Shown piece after piece: positions 7,561-15,856 of a stretch of 64,000 nucleotides of DNA (the first letter of the stretch is position 1; every line of letters starts with the position of its first letter). The position numbers and the translations under genes are program-made. The stretch covers positions 310,001 to 374,000 of the forward strand of contig NZ_JACRUI010000003.1 in the NCBI RefSeq assembly GCF_014305095.1, given 5' to 3'. This DNA comes from Flavobacterium kayseriense (GTDB taxonomy: Bacteria > Bacteroidota > Bacteroidia > Flavobacteriales > Flavobacteriaceae). The notes beneath the pieces were generated by a model, which did no database searches, had not been told where the DNA came from, and saw only the letters and a list, made by a program, of their open reading frames with translations.

Positions 7561-7992
7561 ATGACTCAAGTTAAAGAGAACAACACGGTTAAAGTACATT
7601 ACACAGGAAAATTAGCAAACGGACAAGTATTTGATACTTCGGAAGGAAAAGAGCCATTGGCATTCACCTTGGGACAGGGTAGCTTAATTCCTGGTTTTGA
7701 AAAAGGCCTGATTGCTATGAAATTAAATGAGAAAAAAACAATCAATATTACTAAGGATGACGCCTATGGCGATCCTCGTGAGGATTTAATTATTGAAGTA
7801 CCAAAAAGCGAATTACCTCAAGAAATGGCTCCAGAAGTGGGTATGGGATTGGTTTCTAGAACTCCAGAAGGGCAAGAAATGAATCTTTTAGTTGTTGAAG
7901 TAAGAGAAGAATCAGTAGTATTAGACGGGAATCATCCTCTTGCAGGTAAAGATCTAATTTTTGATCTTGAAGTTGTTGAGATTACTGAGTAA
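7561..7992 (+). CDS. FKBP-type peptidyl-prolyl cis-trans isomerase (SlyD-like)
   Basis: A 143-residue cytosolic FKBP of the SlyD subtype. It catalyses prolyl cis-trans isomerisation and acts as a chaperone through its inserted flap. Visible are VKVHYTGKLANGQVFDTSEG at 10-29, the active-site stretch LGQGSLIPGFEKGLIAMK near 47-64, and the insert-in-flap segment at about 70-120 (DAYGDPREDLIIEVPKSELP onward). The sequence then returns to the FKBP strand HPLAGKDLIFDLEVVEI. The His/Cys-rich metal-binding tail of E. coli SlyD is absent, so nickel handling is not supported. No signal peptide. Single gene with a strong terminator. Confidence 0.92.
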   Translation: MTQVKENNTVKVHYTGKLANGQVFDTSEGKEPLAFTLGQGSLIPGFEKGLIAMKLNEKKTINITKDDAYGDPREDLIIEVPKSELPQEMAPEVGMGLVSRTPEGQEMNLLVVEVREESVVLDGNHPLAGKDLIFDLEVVEITE

Positions 7993-8015
7993 TCTTAGAT
8001 AAAGAATACATTTGC

Positions 8016-8052
8016 AAAGCCTGACAGTTTATAATCTGTCAGGCTTTTTTTA
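8016..8052 (+). terminator. Terminator of the FKBP gene
   Basis: AAGCCTGACAG (8017-8027) pairs with CTGTCAGGCTT (8036-8046) around an eight-base loop and is followed by a T run. It starts about 25 bases after the FKBP stop. Confidence 0.9.
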
Positions 8053-8137
8053 TGATATTATTTTCGAAAATGAAAATGTTTGAATTGAAAATGCAACCTC
8101 AATTATAAAGCTTCATTTCATCGAAATCTCAATTTTT

Positions 8138-8335
8138 CTATTTTCTACTAATAGCTTTAATTAGTTTTTTATTGCGTCTATCGGCTCTTGAATCTTGTAA
8201 AGAGAGCACTGCCCAGATTGAAGCAGGAATCCAGCCAATGATTGTTATTTGCAATAGGAAACACAAAATCGCTGTCAATATTTTACCTCTTAGGAAAAAG
8301 GATAGCGTTGGGAAAATGATTGCGATTAATAACAT
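8138..8335 (-). CDS. YqaE/Pmp3-family small membrane protein
   Basis: A 65-residue protein with two hydrophobic segments (about 1-13 and 20-46) around a short polar turn, and a basic C-terminus (RADRRNKKLIKAISRK). The segment FPTLSFFLRGKILTAILCFLLQ and the motif GWIPASIWAVLSL match the Pmp3/YqaE pattern, in which a proline-containing first helix is followed by an IGWIPA-type second helix. Family members are inner-membrane proteins linked to salt, cold or membrane-potential stress, and their molecular role is unsettled. The gene is convergent with the FKBP gene and has no obvious operon partner. Family call fairly sure. Confidence 0.75.
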   Translation of the reverse strand: MLLIAIIFPTLSFFLRGKILTAILCFLLQITIIGWIPASIWAVLSLQDSRADRRNKKLIKAISRK

Positions 8336-8644
8336 GATTCTTTAAAGGTTTAATTAGTAACACTCTAAGATAATTATTTACTTAAATGTTACATAATTTT
8401 ATTACCAAAATTTTGAGATTAAGTACAGAATTCCAATTACTTTACTATTTTGAAACAGCCATTAATCATGAATACAACGTTTTCGGAAGTGTAAATCTAC
8501 ACTATTTTACAACTAATCATAAAAATTAACTTACTAAAAAAACGATGTAGTAGTGATTTTTGTTTTTTTTTTCGAATAATTGTCTTTTTGTATTATTACT
8601 ATATTAAACCATAAATTCAATCAATATTTTTAAGATAATTCAAT

Positions 8645-8814
8645 AAAGCGTACATTTAACGCATTATAAATATGTAAAAATATATAGATTAATATGTTAA
8701 TATATCATTTTTATTGATTAATTATTTAGATTATCATTTATTTTTAAAGCTATTTTCTTTTATATGTTACTAATTAATATATATTTGTTTTTATTAAACG
8801 TCAGTAATACGTTT
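8645..8814 (+). promoter_or_regulatory. Promoter and two inverted-repeat operators upstream of the polyol operon
   Basis: The 506-base gap 8336-8841 is very AT-rich. It holds a -7 element TATATTTG (8780-8787) and two sites of form CGT-N7-ACG. Site 1 is AAAGCGT-N7-ACGCATT (8645-8665). Site 2 is a perfect AAACGT-N7-ACGTTT (8796-8814), which overlaps the expected transcription start 28 bases before the first ATG. That is a repressor-like position. The candidate regulator is the Nudix-type protein at 15857-16609. Assignment is inference. Confidence 0.5.
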
Positions 8815-8841
8815 TATAAGATAAGCTAACAAATAGTATGT

Positions 8842-9738
8842 ATGAAATTATTAATCAACCACCCAAAAACGACTAAGGCAGCTAAAGTTAGTGTAAGCTA
8901 TACTTTCAAATACCTTTTTTTCTTAGCCACTATAATACTATTATTTACTCCTAAAAATATATTTGGTCAAGAGAGTACTGCAATTGACGCTAAAAGCAGT
9001 GCCGTAGATAGTAGCGATTACAAACCTTTTAATATTCACATGCATTTAAAAAATATGCATACATGGCATGGTTTCGTGGTAACACCAAGTCCTATGGTCG
9101 CAACGTCATTAGAATACAATTCGAAAAATAAAAAATTTGTTTTTGGTTTATGGGGTGGCGTAGGTTTCTCTGTAGATCCAATAACAACTAACGATGGTGA
9201 CCGAGTAAACGCAAATTATAAAGAGTTATCTATATATACGTCCTATCACATTACTGACAAATTTTTTATCGAAGCCGTTTCGCACAACAATTATACGGGT
9301 GTAGAAGAACGAGGGGATGTATTACATTACTGGAGTTATAAAAAAACACAAGGATATAATTTTGTAGATTTAAACTTTGGTTATCAGGTGACTAATAAAA
9401 CTTCGTTGTATTTAGCAACGATTTTAGCTGGTAGATCTGGTGATTATGAGGTTCAAAATGATGGTTCGTTGAAAGACTCCTACACACATTACCTAGAAGT
9501 AAAGCATAAAGTTTGGGAAAAAGACAATAATAGTTTGACATTGTTCACTGGTGGTGCTTTCTCTTTCCTTACTGACAAAACTTTTTACACAGACCAAAAA
9601 GCAAATATCATCAATGTAGGCGCTGTTTATGCACGCACAGTAAAAGCTGGTGGTTTTTCTTTCCCAATTGAAATGACTGCAATGTGGAATCCTGAAAAGC
9701 AAAAAGCAGTATTACAAGTTGATATTGCGCTGTTTTAA
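8842..9738 (+). CDS. Predicted outer-membrane beta-barrel protein of the polyol operon
   Basis: A 298-residue protein with an unusually long N-terminal region and a hydrophobic stretch at about 27-38, ending in NIFGQ near 42, a plausible signal peptide. The rest alternates aromatic and polar residues in the manner of a beta-barrel (SLEYNSKNKKFVFGLWGGVG, ELSIYTSYHITDKFFIEAVS, FVDLNFGYQVTNKTSLYLAT) and ends VLQVDIALF with a terminal Phe. It is the first gene of an ABC-sugar operon, so a channel that lets the substrate cross the outer membrane is a reasonable inference. The usual Bacteroidetes SusC/SusD pair is absent here. I do not recognise a named family. Confidence 0.6.
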   Translation: MKLLINHPKTTKAAKVSVSYTFKYLFFLATIILLFTPKNIFGQESTAIDAKSSAVDSSDYKPFNIHMHLKNMHTWHGFVVTPSPMVATSLEYNSKNKKFVFGLWGGVGFSVDPITTNDGDRVNANYKELSIYTSYHITDKFFIEAVSHNNYTGVEERGDVLHYWSYKKTQGYNFVDLNFGYQVTNKTSLYLATILAGRSGDYEVQNDGSLKDSYTHYLEVKHKVWEKDNNSLTLFTGGAFSFLTDKTFYTDQKANIINVGAVYARTVKAGGFSFPIEMTAMWNPEKQKAVLQVDIALF

Positions 9739-9773
9739 AATACTTATTCGATCTAATTCTTAAAAATTAAAAT

Positions 9774-10823
9774 ATGAAAACATTTTTCAAAAAAGCAGTC
9801 AAACCCTTATTAATGTTAACAGTGGCTTTAAGTCTTGTTAGCTGTCTTGATAAGAGCGACAGGATAAAATCAGATGTTCAGTCTAGTGGCTCAAAAGCTA
9901 CAAAGATTGAAAGCGCTAAAGATCTAAAAGGAATGAAGATTGGGTATTGTACTCCTTCACTTGACGCTCCTTATTACCAAGCTTTGTTAATGAGTATCAA
10001 AGAAAACACTGAAATTAACGGAATGGAATTCTTGTCAGCTGACGGACAAGGTGATATCAATAAACAAATTGCCGCAGTAGAGGATTTGATCACTAAAGGG
10101 GTTGATGCTTTATTACTTAACCCAAAGGATCCTATGGCACTTGTTGCAGTTACTAAGGTAGCAAAGGCAGCTGGTATACCTGTATTCATCATTGATAGTT
10201 CGATAGACCCTTCTGCAGAAGTTGTTACTACTATTCAATCTAATAATCTAGCTAATGGTGAATTAGCAGGTGCTTGGGTTGCTAAGAAATTTGGAACTAA
10301 AAAAATGAAAATTGCATTACTAAGTGGGAATGCAGGAAACCCTGTAGGGCTAACGCGTAAGCAAGGATTGTTGCAAGGAATTACTGAGGAGCAATTAAGA
10401 ACACTAGGTTACATCAATTTAAATGTAGCTACTCAAATGTACACTGAGTGGACGTATGCTGGTGGATTGAAAGCTATGGAAGATGTATTAGTAGCACATC
10501 CAGATATTAATGTCGTAATAACAGAATCTGATGTTTGTGTTTTAGGTGCCATTAAAGCGATTGCACAAGCTGGTAAAACAGATGACATCTTGATTGTTGC
10601 TGGAGCAGATGGTCAAAAAGAAGCCATTAAATACATCATGGATACTGACTTCTACGGTTGTACAGCAATGAATAGCCCTGTGCAAATAGGTCGAAATTCT
10701 GTTGAATGTGCCATACAATATATTAACGGAAAGAGGGATTTTCCATTAAAATCATATACAGCTCCTTTATTAATTACTAAAGAAAACGCTGCACAATACT
10801 ACAATCCAAAAGCATTGTTCTAA
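9774..10823 (+). CDS. Sugar/polyol ABC transporter substrate-binding lipoprotein (RbsB-like)
   Basis: A 349-residue periplasmic-binding-protein type 1 family member. The N-terminus is a lipoprotein signal peptide with lipobox LVSC at Cys24, so the protein is membrane-anchored. Two Rossmann-like lobes follow: MKIGYCTPSLDAPYYQALLM starts the first near residue 54, and KMKIALLSGNAGNPVGLTRK starts a strand-turn of the second. ITKGVDALLLNPKDPMAL and VVITESDVCVLGAIKAI are typical of RbsB/XylF-like sugar-binding proteins. It should capture a monosaccharide or polyol in the periplasm and deliver it to the permease encoded downstream. Mannitol is inferred from the enzymes in the operon. Confidence 0.88.
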   Translation: MKTFFKKAVKPLLMLTVALSLVSCLDKSDRIKSDVQSSGSKATKIESAKDLKGMKIGYCTPSLDAPYYQALLMSIKENTEINGMEFLSADGQGDINKQIAAVEDLITKGVDALLLNPKDPMALVAVTKVAKAAGIPVFIIDSSIDPSAEVVTTIQSNNLANGELAGAWVAKKFGTKKMKIALLSGNAGNPVGLTRKQGLLQGITEEQLRTLGYINLNVATQMYTEWTYAGGLKAMEDVLVAHPDINVVITESDVCVLGAIKAIAQAGKTDDILIVAGADGQKEAIKYIMDTDFYGCTAMNSPVQIGRNSVECAIQYINGKRDFPLKSYTAPLLITKENAAQYYNPKALF

Positions 10824-10842
10824 AAATAAAAAAAGTACTCAA

Positions 10843-12360
10843 ATGGGAAATTCAGAAAGCGAATACCGTCTTGAAATGACTGGAATAACTAAAAGTTTTG
10901 GGGTTGTTTCTGTTCTTGAGGGTGTGAATCTAAAAGTCAAACATGGAGAAATTCATGCTTTGCTTGGTGAAAATGGTGCAGGTAAATCAACATTAGTTAA
11001 AATATTAAGTGGTGTACATCAAAAGGACAGCGGAACAGTTTTACTTAATGGCAAAGAAATAAATCCAAAAAATACCCATTACGGTCAACTACTCGGCATT
11101 AGTGTAGTCTACCAAGAACTTTCATTAGTAAATGATTTATCAGTAGCTGAGAATATTTACTTACATAAGTTAGGTGCAAGTAAATTCTGGATGAATTGGA
11201 AAAAAATTACCAAGGATGCGCAAGAGTTAATTAATTCTTTAGGTTTCGAAATTGATGCTTCGGCAATTGTTAGAGATTTAAGTATCGTCCAGAAGCAAGT
11301 GGTTGAAATTGCCAAAGCATTATCTGAAGATACTAAAGTTTTAATTCTTGATGAACCTACCACCGTATTTGATCCAAATGATGCCAAAAAACTTTTTGCC
11401 AATTTAGAGCGCTTGAAAAAAGGTGGAATGTCCATCATTTATATTTCGCATCACCTAGAGGAAATTTTTAAAATAGCAGACACGATCACTGTTTTAAAAG
11501 ATGGAGTTGACACGGGTTGCGTGCCTAAAGAAGATATCGATAAAGACGGTGTCATTCGATTGATGATAGGTAGAGAATTAGAAGATTTATTTCCGGTGCG
11601 AGACGTTACTGTTAGTGAAAAACCTGTATTTGAAGTAAAAGGATTAAGCGGAGACGACGGTTTTGTAAAAGATGTCTCGTTTGCTGTTCGTGCAGGTGAA
11701 GTTTTAGGAATTGCGGGATTAGGAGGAAGCGGTCGTACAGAGATGGCTAAACTAATTTTTGGTGCCGACAAAAAGAAATCAGGAACCTTAACCTTAAACG
11801 GTAAAGTGATTACAACCAGAAATCCGGTTGAAGCTGTAAACCAACAAATTGGTTTTGTATCTGAAGATCGTAAAGAAGAAGGTGTTTTTCTGCCTTTATC
11901 TATTCGTAAAAATATAAGTATTACCAGTTTTAAAACTATTTCTAGCAAGCTAGGTTTTATAAATGACGAAAAGGAAAATACTAATGTTAATGATTTAATT
12001 GCTAAGCTTAATATCAAAACCCCAAGCTCTGAAATTGATGTCAAAAATTTGTCGGGAGGAAACCAACAAAAAGTCGCATTAGCAAAATGGTTGAGTATCG
12101 ATAGTAAACTTATTATTATTGATGAACCAACTAGAGGCGTTGATGTAGGCGCCAAGGTCGAAATCTACAACCTAATCAATGAAGTAGCAAAAAAAGGAGT
12201 TGCTGTTGTTGTAATATCGTCTGACATGCCAGAAATCATGGGAATTGCAGACCGAATATTAGTCATGCACAAAGGAAGCATCTTTGGAGAATTACCTAAA
12301 GATAAATTCTCTGAAGAAAATATTTTGAGATACTCTATTGGCGAAGAATTAAAAAATTAA
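10843..12360 (+). CDS. Sugar ABC transporter ATP-binding protein (RbsA-like, two NBDs)
   Basis: A 505-residue protein with two fused nucleotide-binding domains, normal for the RbsA/MglA/XylG family. The first NBD has Walker A GENGAGKST at 42-50 and Walker B LILDEPTTVF near 168. The second has the degenerate Walker A GLGGSGRTE typical of the family, signature LSGGNQQK near 404 and Walker B IIDEPTRGVDVGAK. It powers import of the substrate captured by the lipoprotein encoded 20 bases upstream. ABC-type sugar importers of this class are uncommon in Bacteroidetes, which mostly use TonB-dependent uptake plus MFS or symporters. Cytosolic, membrane-associated. Confidence 0.93.
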   Translation: MGNSESEYRLEMTGITKSFGVVSVLEGVNLKVKHGEIHALLGENGAGKSTLVKILSGVHQKDSGTVLLNGKEINPKNTHYGQLLGISVVYQELSLVNDLSVAENIYLHKLGASKFWMNWKKITKDAQELINSLGFEIDASAIVRDLSIVQKQVVEIAKALSEDTKVLILDEPTTVFDPNDAKKLFANLERLKKGGMSIIYISHHLEEIFKIADTITVLKDGVDTGCVPKEDIDKDGVIRLMIGRELEDLFPVRDVTVSEKPVFEVKGLSGDDGFVKDVSFAVRAGEVLGIAGLGGSGRTEMAKLIFGADKKKSGTLTLNGKVITTRNPVEAVNQQIGFVSEDRKEEGVFLPLSIRKNISITSFKTISSKLGFINDEKENTNVNDLIAKLNIKTPSSEIDVKNLSGGNQQKVALAKWLSIDSKLIIIDEPTRGVDVGAKVEIYNLINEVAKKGVAVVVISSDMPEIMGIADRILVMHKGSIFGELPKDKFSEENILRYSIGEELKN

Positions 12361-12387
12361 ATTTTAAATAATATTAAATACAACGTA

Positions 12388-13362
12388 ATGAATCTAACTA
12401 TAAAACAACAGCTTAGCACTCCAGGAGGAATTCTAAAGTTTTTAATTAAGCACAATACAATTGTCATTTTTGTATTGCTGATGATTTTCTCAGCTTTGAT
12501 TTCTGATGTGTTTTTTACGCAAACGAACTTATCTAATTTACTAAAACAAGTATCTGGAATAGGCATTATCAGTATTGGGATGCTTATTGTAATCCTAACT
12601 GGAGGAATTGACTTATCTGTTGGTTCGCTAGTCGCTCTACTAGCTGTGACATTTGCACTTTTAATAAATTTAGTCATTCTACCTGCTGCTATATTATTGA
12701 CAATCGTTATGGGATTTGCTTTAGGTAGTGTATCGGGATATTTGGTTGCCTATCAAAAGATGGCCCCTTTTATTGCCACATTAGCACTAATGACTATAGC
12801 AAGAGGTTTGGGTTTTATTTATGCCAAAGGTTCCCCTGTAACATTTGAAACAGCTGGAGGTGCATTCATGTCTGATTTTGCAAACAATGCAACTCTAGGT
12901 ATTCCTAATATAGCCATTATCTTTTTCATCATTGTCGCCATGGCATCTGTGATGTTGAAATACAATGTGTTTGGTCGTTTAGTTATTGCCATGGGAAGTA
13001 ACGAAGAGGCTTCTCGCCTATCTGGTATTAAAGTAAACAAATACAAGTTCTTAGTATATGCAATTTCTGGATCATTGGCAGCAGTAGCAGCAATCATCAC
13101 TGCTTCAAGAACTAATTTAGGTTCTCCTAATATGGGAGTATCATGGGAGCTAGATGCTATTGCAGCAGTAGTTATTGGAGGAGCAAGTCTAAATGGAGGG
13201 AAAGGAACTGCTATTAATACCTTAATGGGAGTGTTAATCTTAGGGTTAATAGGTAACATTTTAAATCTTTTAAATGTTCCATCTTACCCGCAACAAGTTG
13301 TAAAGGGAGGAATTATCATTTTAGCCGTATTATTTCAAAAATTCGAAGGAAAAAAACAATAA
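12388..13362 (+). CDS. Sugar ABC transporter permease (RbsC-like)
   Basis: A 324-residue inner-membrane permease of the BPD_transp_2/RbsC family with about 8-10 hydrophobic segments. Family landmarks are GIISIGMLIVILTGGIDLSVGS near 51-72, PFIATLALMTIARGLGFIYA near 128-147, and AIAAVVIGGASLNGGKGT near 258-275. A homodimer would form the channel for the RbsA-type ATPase. The gene lies 27 bases after the ATPase gene and 3 bases before the dehydrogenase gene, so it is clearly in the same transcript. Confidence 0.93.
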   Translation: MNLTIKQQLSTPGGILKFLIKHNTIVIFVLLMIFSALISDVFFTQTNLSNLLKQVSGIGIISIGMLIVILTGGIDLSVGSLVALLAVTFALLINLVILPAAILLTIVMGFALGSVSGYLVAYQKMAPFIATLALMTIARGLGFIYAKGSPVTFETAGGAFMSDFANNATLGIPNIAIIFFIIVAMASVMLKYNVFGRLVIAMGSNEEASRLSGIKVNKYKFLVYAISGSLAAVAAIITASRTNLGSPNMGVSWELDAIAAVVIGGASLNGGKGTAINTLMGVLILGLIGNILNLLNVPSYPQQVVKGGIIILAVLFQKFEGKKQ

Positions 13363-13365
13363 ATC

Positions 13366-14850
13366 ATGAAGCAGTATAAATTAAATAGCAGCAACTTATC
13401 AGCAATTTCTGAACGAGTAGCTGTACCAAACTACAATAGAAAAAATATCACAACAGGCATCGTACACGTAGGTGTTGGTGGATTTCATAGAGCACACGAA
13501 GCAATGTATATTGATCAATTACTTGAAGATGCAGCTAATGCTAACTGGGGTATTTGCGGAGTGGCTTTACTTAATTTTGACCAAAAAATTTACAACGTTC
13601 TAAAAGAGCAAGATGGTTTATATACATTAGTAATTAAGGAATTAGACGGCAGCTTAACTAAGGAAGTCATCGGTTCGATTACAGAATATTTATTTGCACC
13701 TGATAGTCCAAAAGCAGTTATTGAAAAAATGGCTGATAAAGCGACCAAGATTATTACGTTAACTATCACTGAAGGTGGATACAATTTGAACGAAGCGACT
13801 GGAGAATTCAATTATGAAAATCCAACAATAGTTCACGATAAAAATAATCCAGCTGAGCCTAAAACAATTTTTGGTTATTTAACACAAGCTTTAGCATTAA
13901 GAAAAGAAAATAATAACGGCCCGATCACTATCTTATCGTGTGATAACATTGAAGGAAACGGACATGTAACTAGGAAAATGTTGTTGTCCTATATCGCATT
14001 TGCACAACCAGCTTTATTACCTTGGATAGAATCAAATGTATCTTTCCCAAATAGTATGGTAGACCGTATTACTCCGGCTACAATTCCTTCGGATATAGCG
14101 CTATTATTAGAAACTTCTGGAATTGAGGATCAATGGCCTGCGGTATGTGAATCTTTTCAACAATGGGTAATCGAAGACGATTTTATTGCTGGACGTCCTA
14201 ATTTAGAGGCTGTAGAAGTGCAATTTGTAAAAGATGTTGCTCCTTTCGAAAAAATGAAATTAGGATTGCTTAATGCAGGACATTCTGTGATAGGTATTCT
14301 AGGTAGTTTAATGGGATACAATACTATTGATGAGGCTATTCACAATCCTGAAATTGCTAAATTCCTTGCTATTTATTTAGATAATGAGGTGACACCTACG
14401 CTGAATGATCTTGAAGGCGTGGATCTAACGCAATACAAGAAAACATTAGTGGCTAGGTTTAGCAATGTATATATTAAAGATCAAATCGAACGCATTTGCT
14501 CTGAGACATCAGCAAAAATGCCAAAATTTATAATGCCTACGGTTCAAGGACAATTGGCTGCTAATAGATCCGTATCGCATGCTGCCTTTGTGATTGCTGC
14601 TTGGGCAATTTACAGTTTGGGTGTTAACGAAAAGAAAGAAAGTATCAATATCAAAGATGCTTTACAAGAAGTTCTTTTTGCACAAGCGACGTTAGCACAA
14701 ACAAATCCAGTTGCCTTCATCCAGATCGAAGCTGTTTTTGGTACCTTAAGCACTTCGGCAGCATTTGTAGCTGGTTATACAAAAGCATACAATGATATTG
14801 TAGCCTATGGAGTTGAAAAATGTATAATCGAATTGAACAGCAATTCATAA
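13366..14850 (+). CDS. Mannitol 2-dehydrogenase family protein (polyol dehydrogenase)
   Basis: A 494-residue long-chain polyol dehydrogenase, the length of mannitol 2-dehydrogenase/fructuronate reductase (MtlK/UxuB). The N-terminal Rossmann motif is GIVHVGVGGFHRAHEAMYID at 31-50. The catalytic K-x4-N-x2-H motif reads KLGLLNAGH at about 298-306. The expected reaction is D-mannitol + NAD+ to D-fructose. The next gene is a PfkB-type sugar kinase that would make fructose 6-phosphate, which favours mannitol over uronate substrates because no kdgK or isomerase is present. Arabitol or sorbitol oxidation cannot be excluded. It starts 3 bases after the permease stop. Confidence 0.85.
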   Translation: MKQYKLNSSNLSAISERVAVPNYNRKNITTGIVHVGVGGFHRAHEAMYIDQLLEDAANANWGICGVALLNFDQKIYNVLKEQDGLYTLVIKELDGSLTKEVIGSITEYLFAPDSPKAVIEKMADKATKIITLTITEGGYNLNEATGEFNYENPTIVHDKNNPAEPKTIFGYLTQALALRKENNNGPITILSCDNIEGNGHVTRKMLLSYIAFAQPALLPWIESNVSFPNSMVDRITPATIPSDIALLLETSGIEDQWPAVCESFQQWVIEDDFIAGRPNLEAVEVQFVKDVAPFEKMKLGLLNAGHSVIGILGSLMGYNTIDEAIHNPEIAKFLAIYLDNEVTPTLNDLEGVDLTQYKKTLVARFSNVYIKDQIERICSETSAKMPKFIMPTVQGQLAANRSVSHAAFVIAAWAIYSLGVNEKKESINIKDALQEVLFAQATLAQTNPVAFIQIEAVFGTLSTSAAFVAGYTKAYNDIVAYGVEKCIIELNSNS

Positions 14851-14860
14851 ATATAAAATT

Positions 14861-15742
14861 ATGATAAAGGCCACTTGTTTTGGAGAAATACTATGGGATG
14901 TCTTCCCTACTCACAAAAAAATTGGAGGAGCACCACTTAATGTCGCCATTAGATTAGCTTCGATGGGGAATGAAGTGGCGATTATTAGCCGCGTAGGAAA
15001 GGGAAAAAAAGGTAAAAAATTAATTGACTTTCTTGAAGAAAATAAAGTAGCTGTTAGCGGTGTTCAAGTTGACAACTACTATAAAACGGGTAAAGTTAAG
15101 GTTATACTAGATGATAAAGGTTCGGCTTCTTATGATATTATGCAACCAAGAGCATGGGATAATATCCAACTTACAAATGAGGCAATCGCTCTGGTGAAAA
15201 ATGCTGATATTTTCATTTACGGAAGTTTGGCTTCTCGTAATGAAACTTCAGAGAATACGTTGAACGAACTACTGAAAGTAGCGAAATATAAAATATTCGA
15301 TGTTAATTTACGTCAGCCTTATTACACTGCTGCAGTACTTGAAAATTTAATGAGTCAAGCTGATTTTATCAAATTCAATGATGATGAGATTTATGAAGTT
15401 GCAACACTCTTAGGCTCTACCAATCTGTCGTTTGATCAAAATATTATTTTTATAGCTGAGAGGACAAATGCTAAATGTATTTGTGTAACTAGAGGTAGTC
15501 AAGGCGCTGTATTATACATAGATAACAATTTTTATTACAACTCAGGATATCATGTTGAGGTTGTTGATACTGTAGGCGCGGGAGATTCTTTTCTAGCAAC
15601 TATAACAAGTAAATTAATGAATAATGACGACCCACAAGAAGCTATAGATCACGCCTGTGCTATAGGCGCATTAGTGGCTAGTCGTGAAGGTGCAAATCCG
15701 GTAGTAACTGATTTAGAAGTAAACGAACTAATGCAATCATAA
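14861..15742 (+). CDS. PfkB-family carbohydrate kinase, probable fructokinase
   Basis: A 293-residue ribokinase/PfkB-fold kinase. The N-terminal motif GEILWDVFPTHKKIGGAPLN is typical of bacterial fructokinases, including the GGAPLN sugar-binding turn. The C-terminal motif DTVGAGDSF near 236-244 holds the catalytic Asp241 and the anion hole. ATP-dependent phosphorylation of fructose to fructose 6-phosphate is the likely reaction, taking the product of the dehydrogenase encoded 10 bases upstream into glycolysis. It is the last gene of the six-gene operon, and I saw no clear terminator after it. Kinase family certain, fructose specificity inferred from context and motif. Confidence 0.87.
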   Translation: MIKATCFGEILWDVFPTHKKIGGAPLNVAIRLASMGNEVAIISRVGKGKKGKKLIDFLEENKVAVSGVQVDNYYKTGKVKVILDDKGSASYDIMQPRAWDNIQLTNEAIALVKNADIFIYGSLASRNETSENTLNELLKVAKYKIFDVNLRQPYYTAAVLENLMSQADFIKFNDDEIYEVATLLGSTNLSFDQNIIFIAERTNAKCICVTRGSQGAVLYIDNNFYYNSGYHVEVVDTVGAGDSFLATITSKLMNNDDPQEAIDHACAIGALVASREGANPVVTDLEVNELMQS

Positions 15743-15811
15743 GTAGCTCTTGTCAACTAAAAGATTTGCTTAACACCTACTCTATATCTAATGATTTTAA
15801 TCAAAAAAGAG

Positions 15812-15819
15812 TAGATTTG
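15812..15819 (+). promoter_or_regulatory. -7 element of the Nudix-regulator gene
   Basis: TAGATTTG matches TAnnTTTG and lies 37 bases before the ATG at 15857, so the regulator gene is probably transcribed on its own. No CGT-N7-ACG site occurs in this gap, so autoregulation by the site type seen upstream of the operon is not supported. Confidence 0.45.
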
Positions 15820-15856
15820 TAATCTGCTTTTCTTTCAATCCTAATTCAGTTTTACT

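Noticed and set aside
11451..12155. Long minus-strand open frame opposite the RbsA-like gene (234 codons)
   Set aside because: It lies wholly opposite a certain ABC ATPase gene, has low-complexity Ser/Thr/Pro-rich composition and no recognisable domain. A shadow frame.
15791..15804. ATGATTTTAATCAA, a near-match to the Fnr-like box upstream of the Nudix regulator gene
   Set aside because: One half-site is off, the region is very AT-rich, and the distance to the -7 element is 7 rather than 22 bases.
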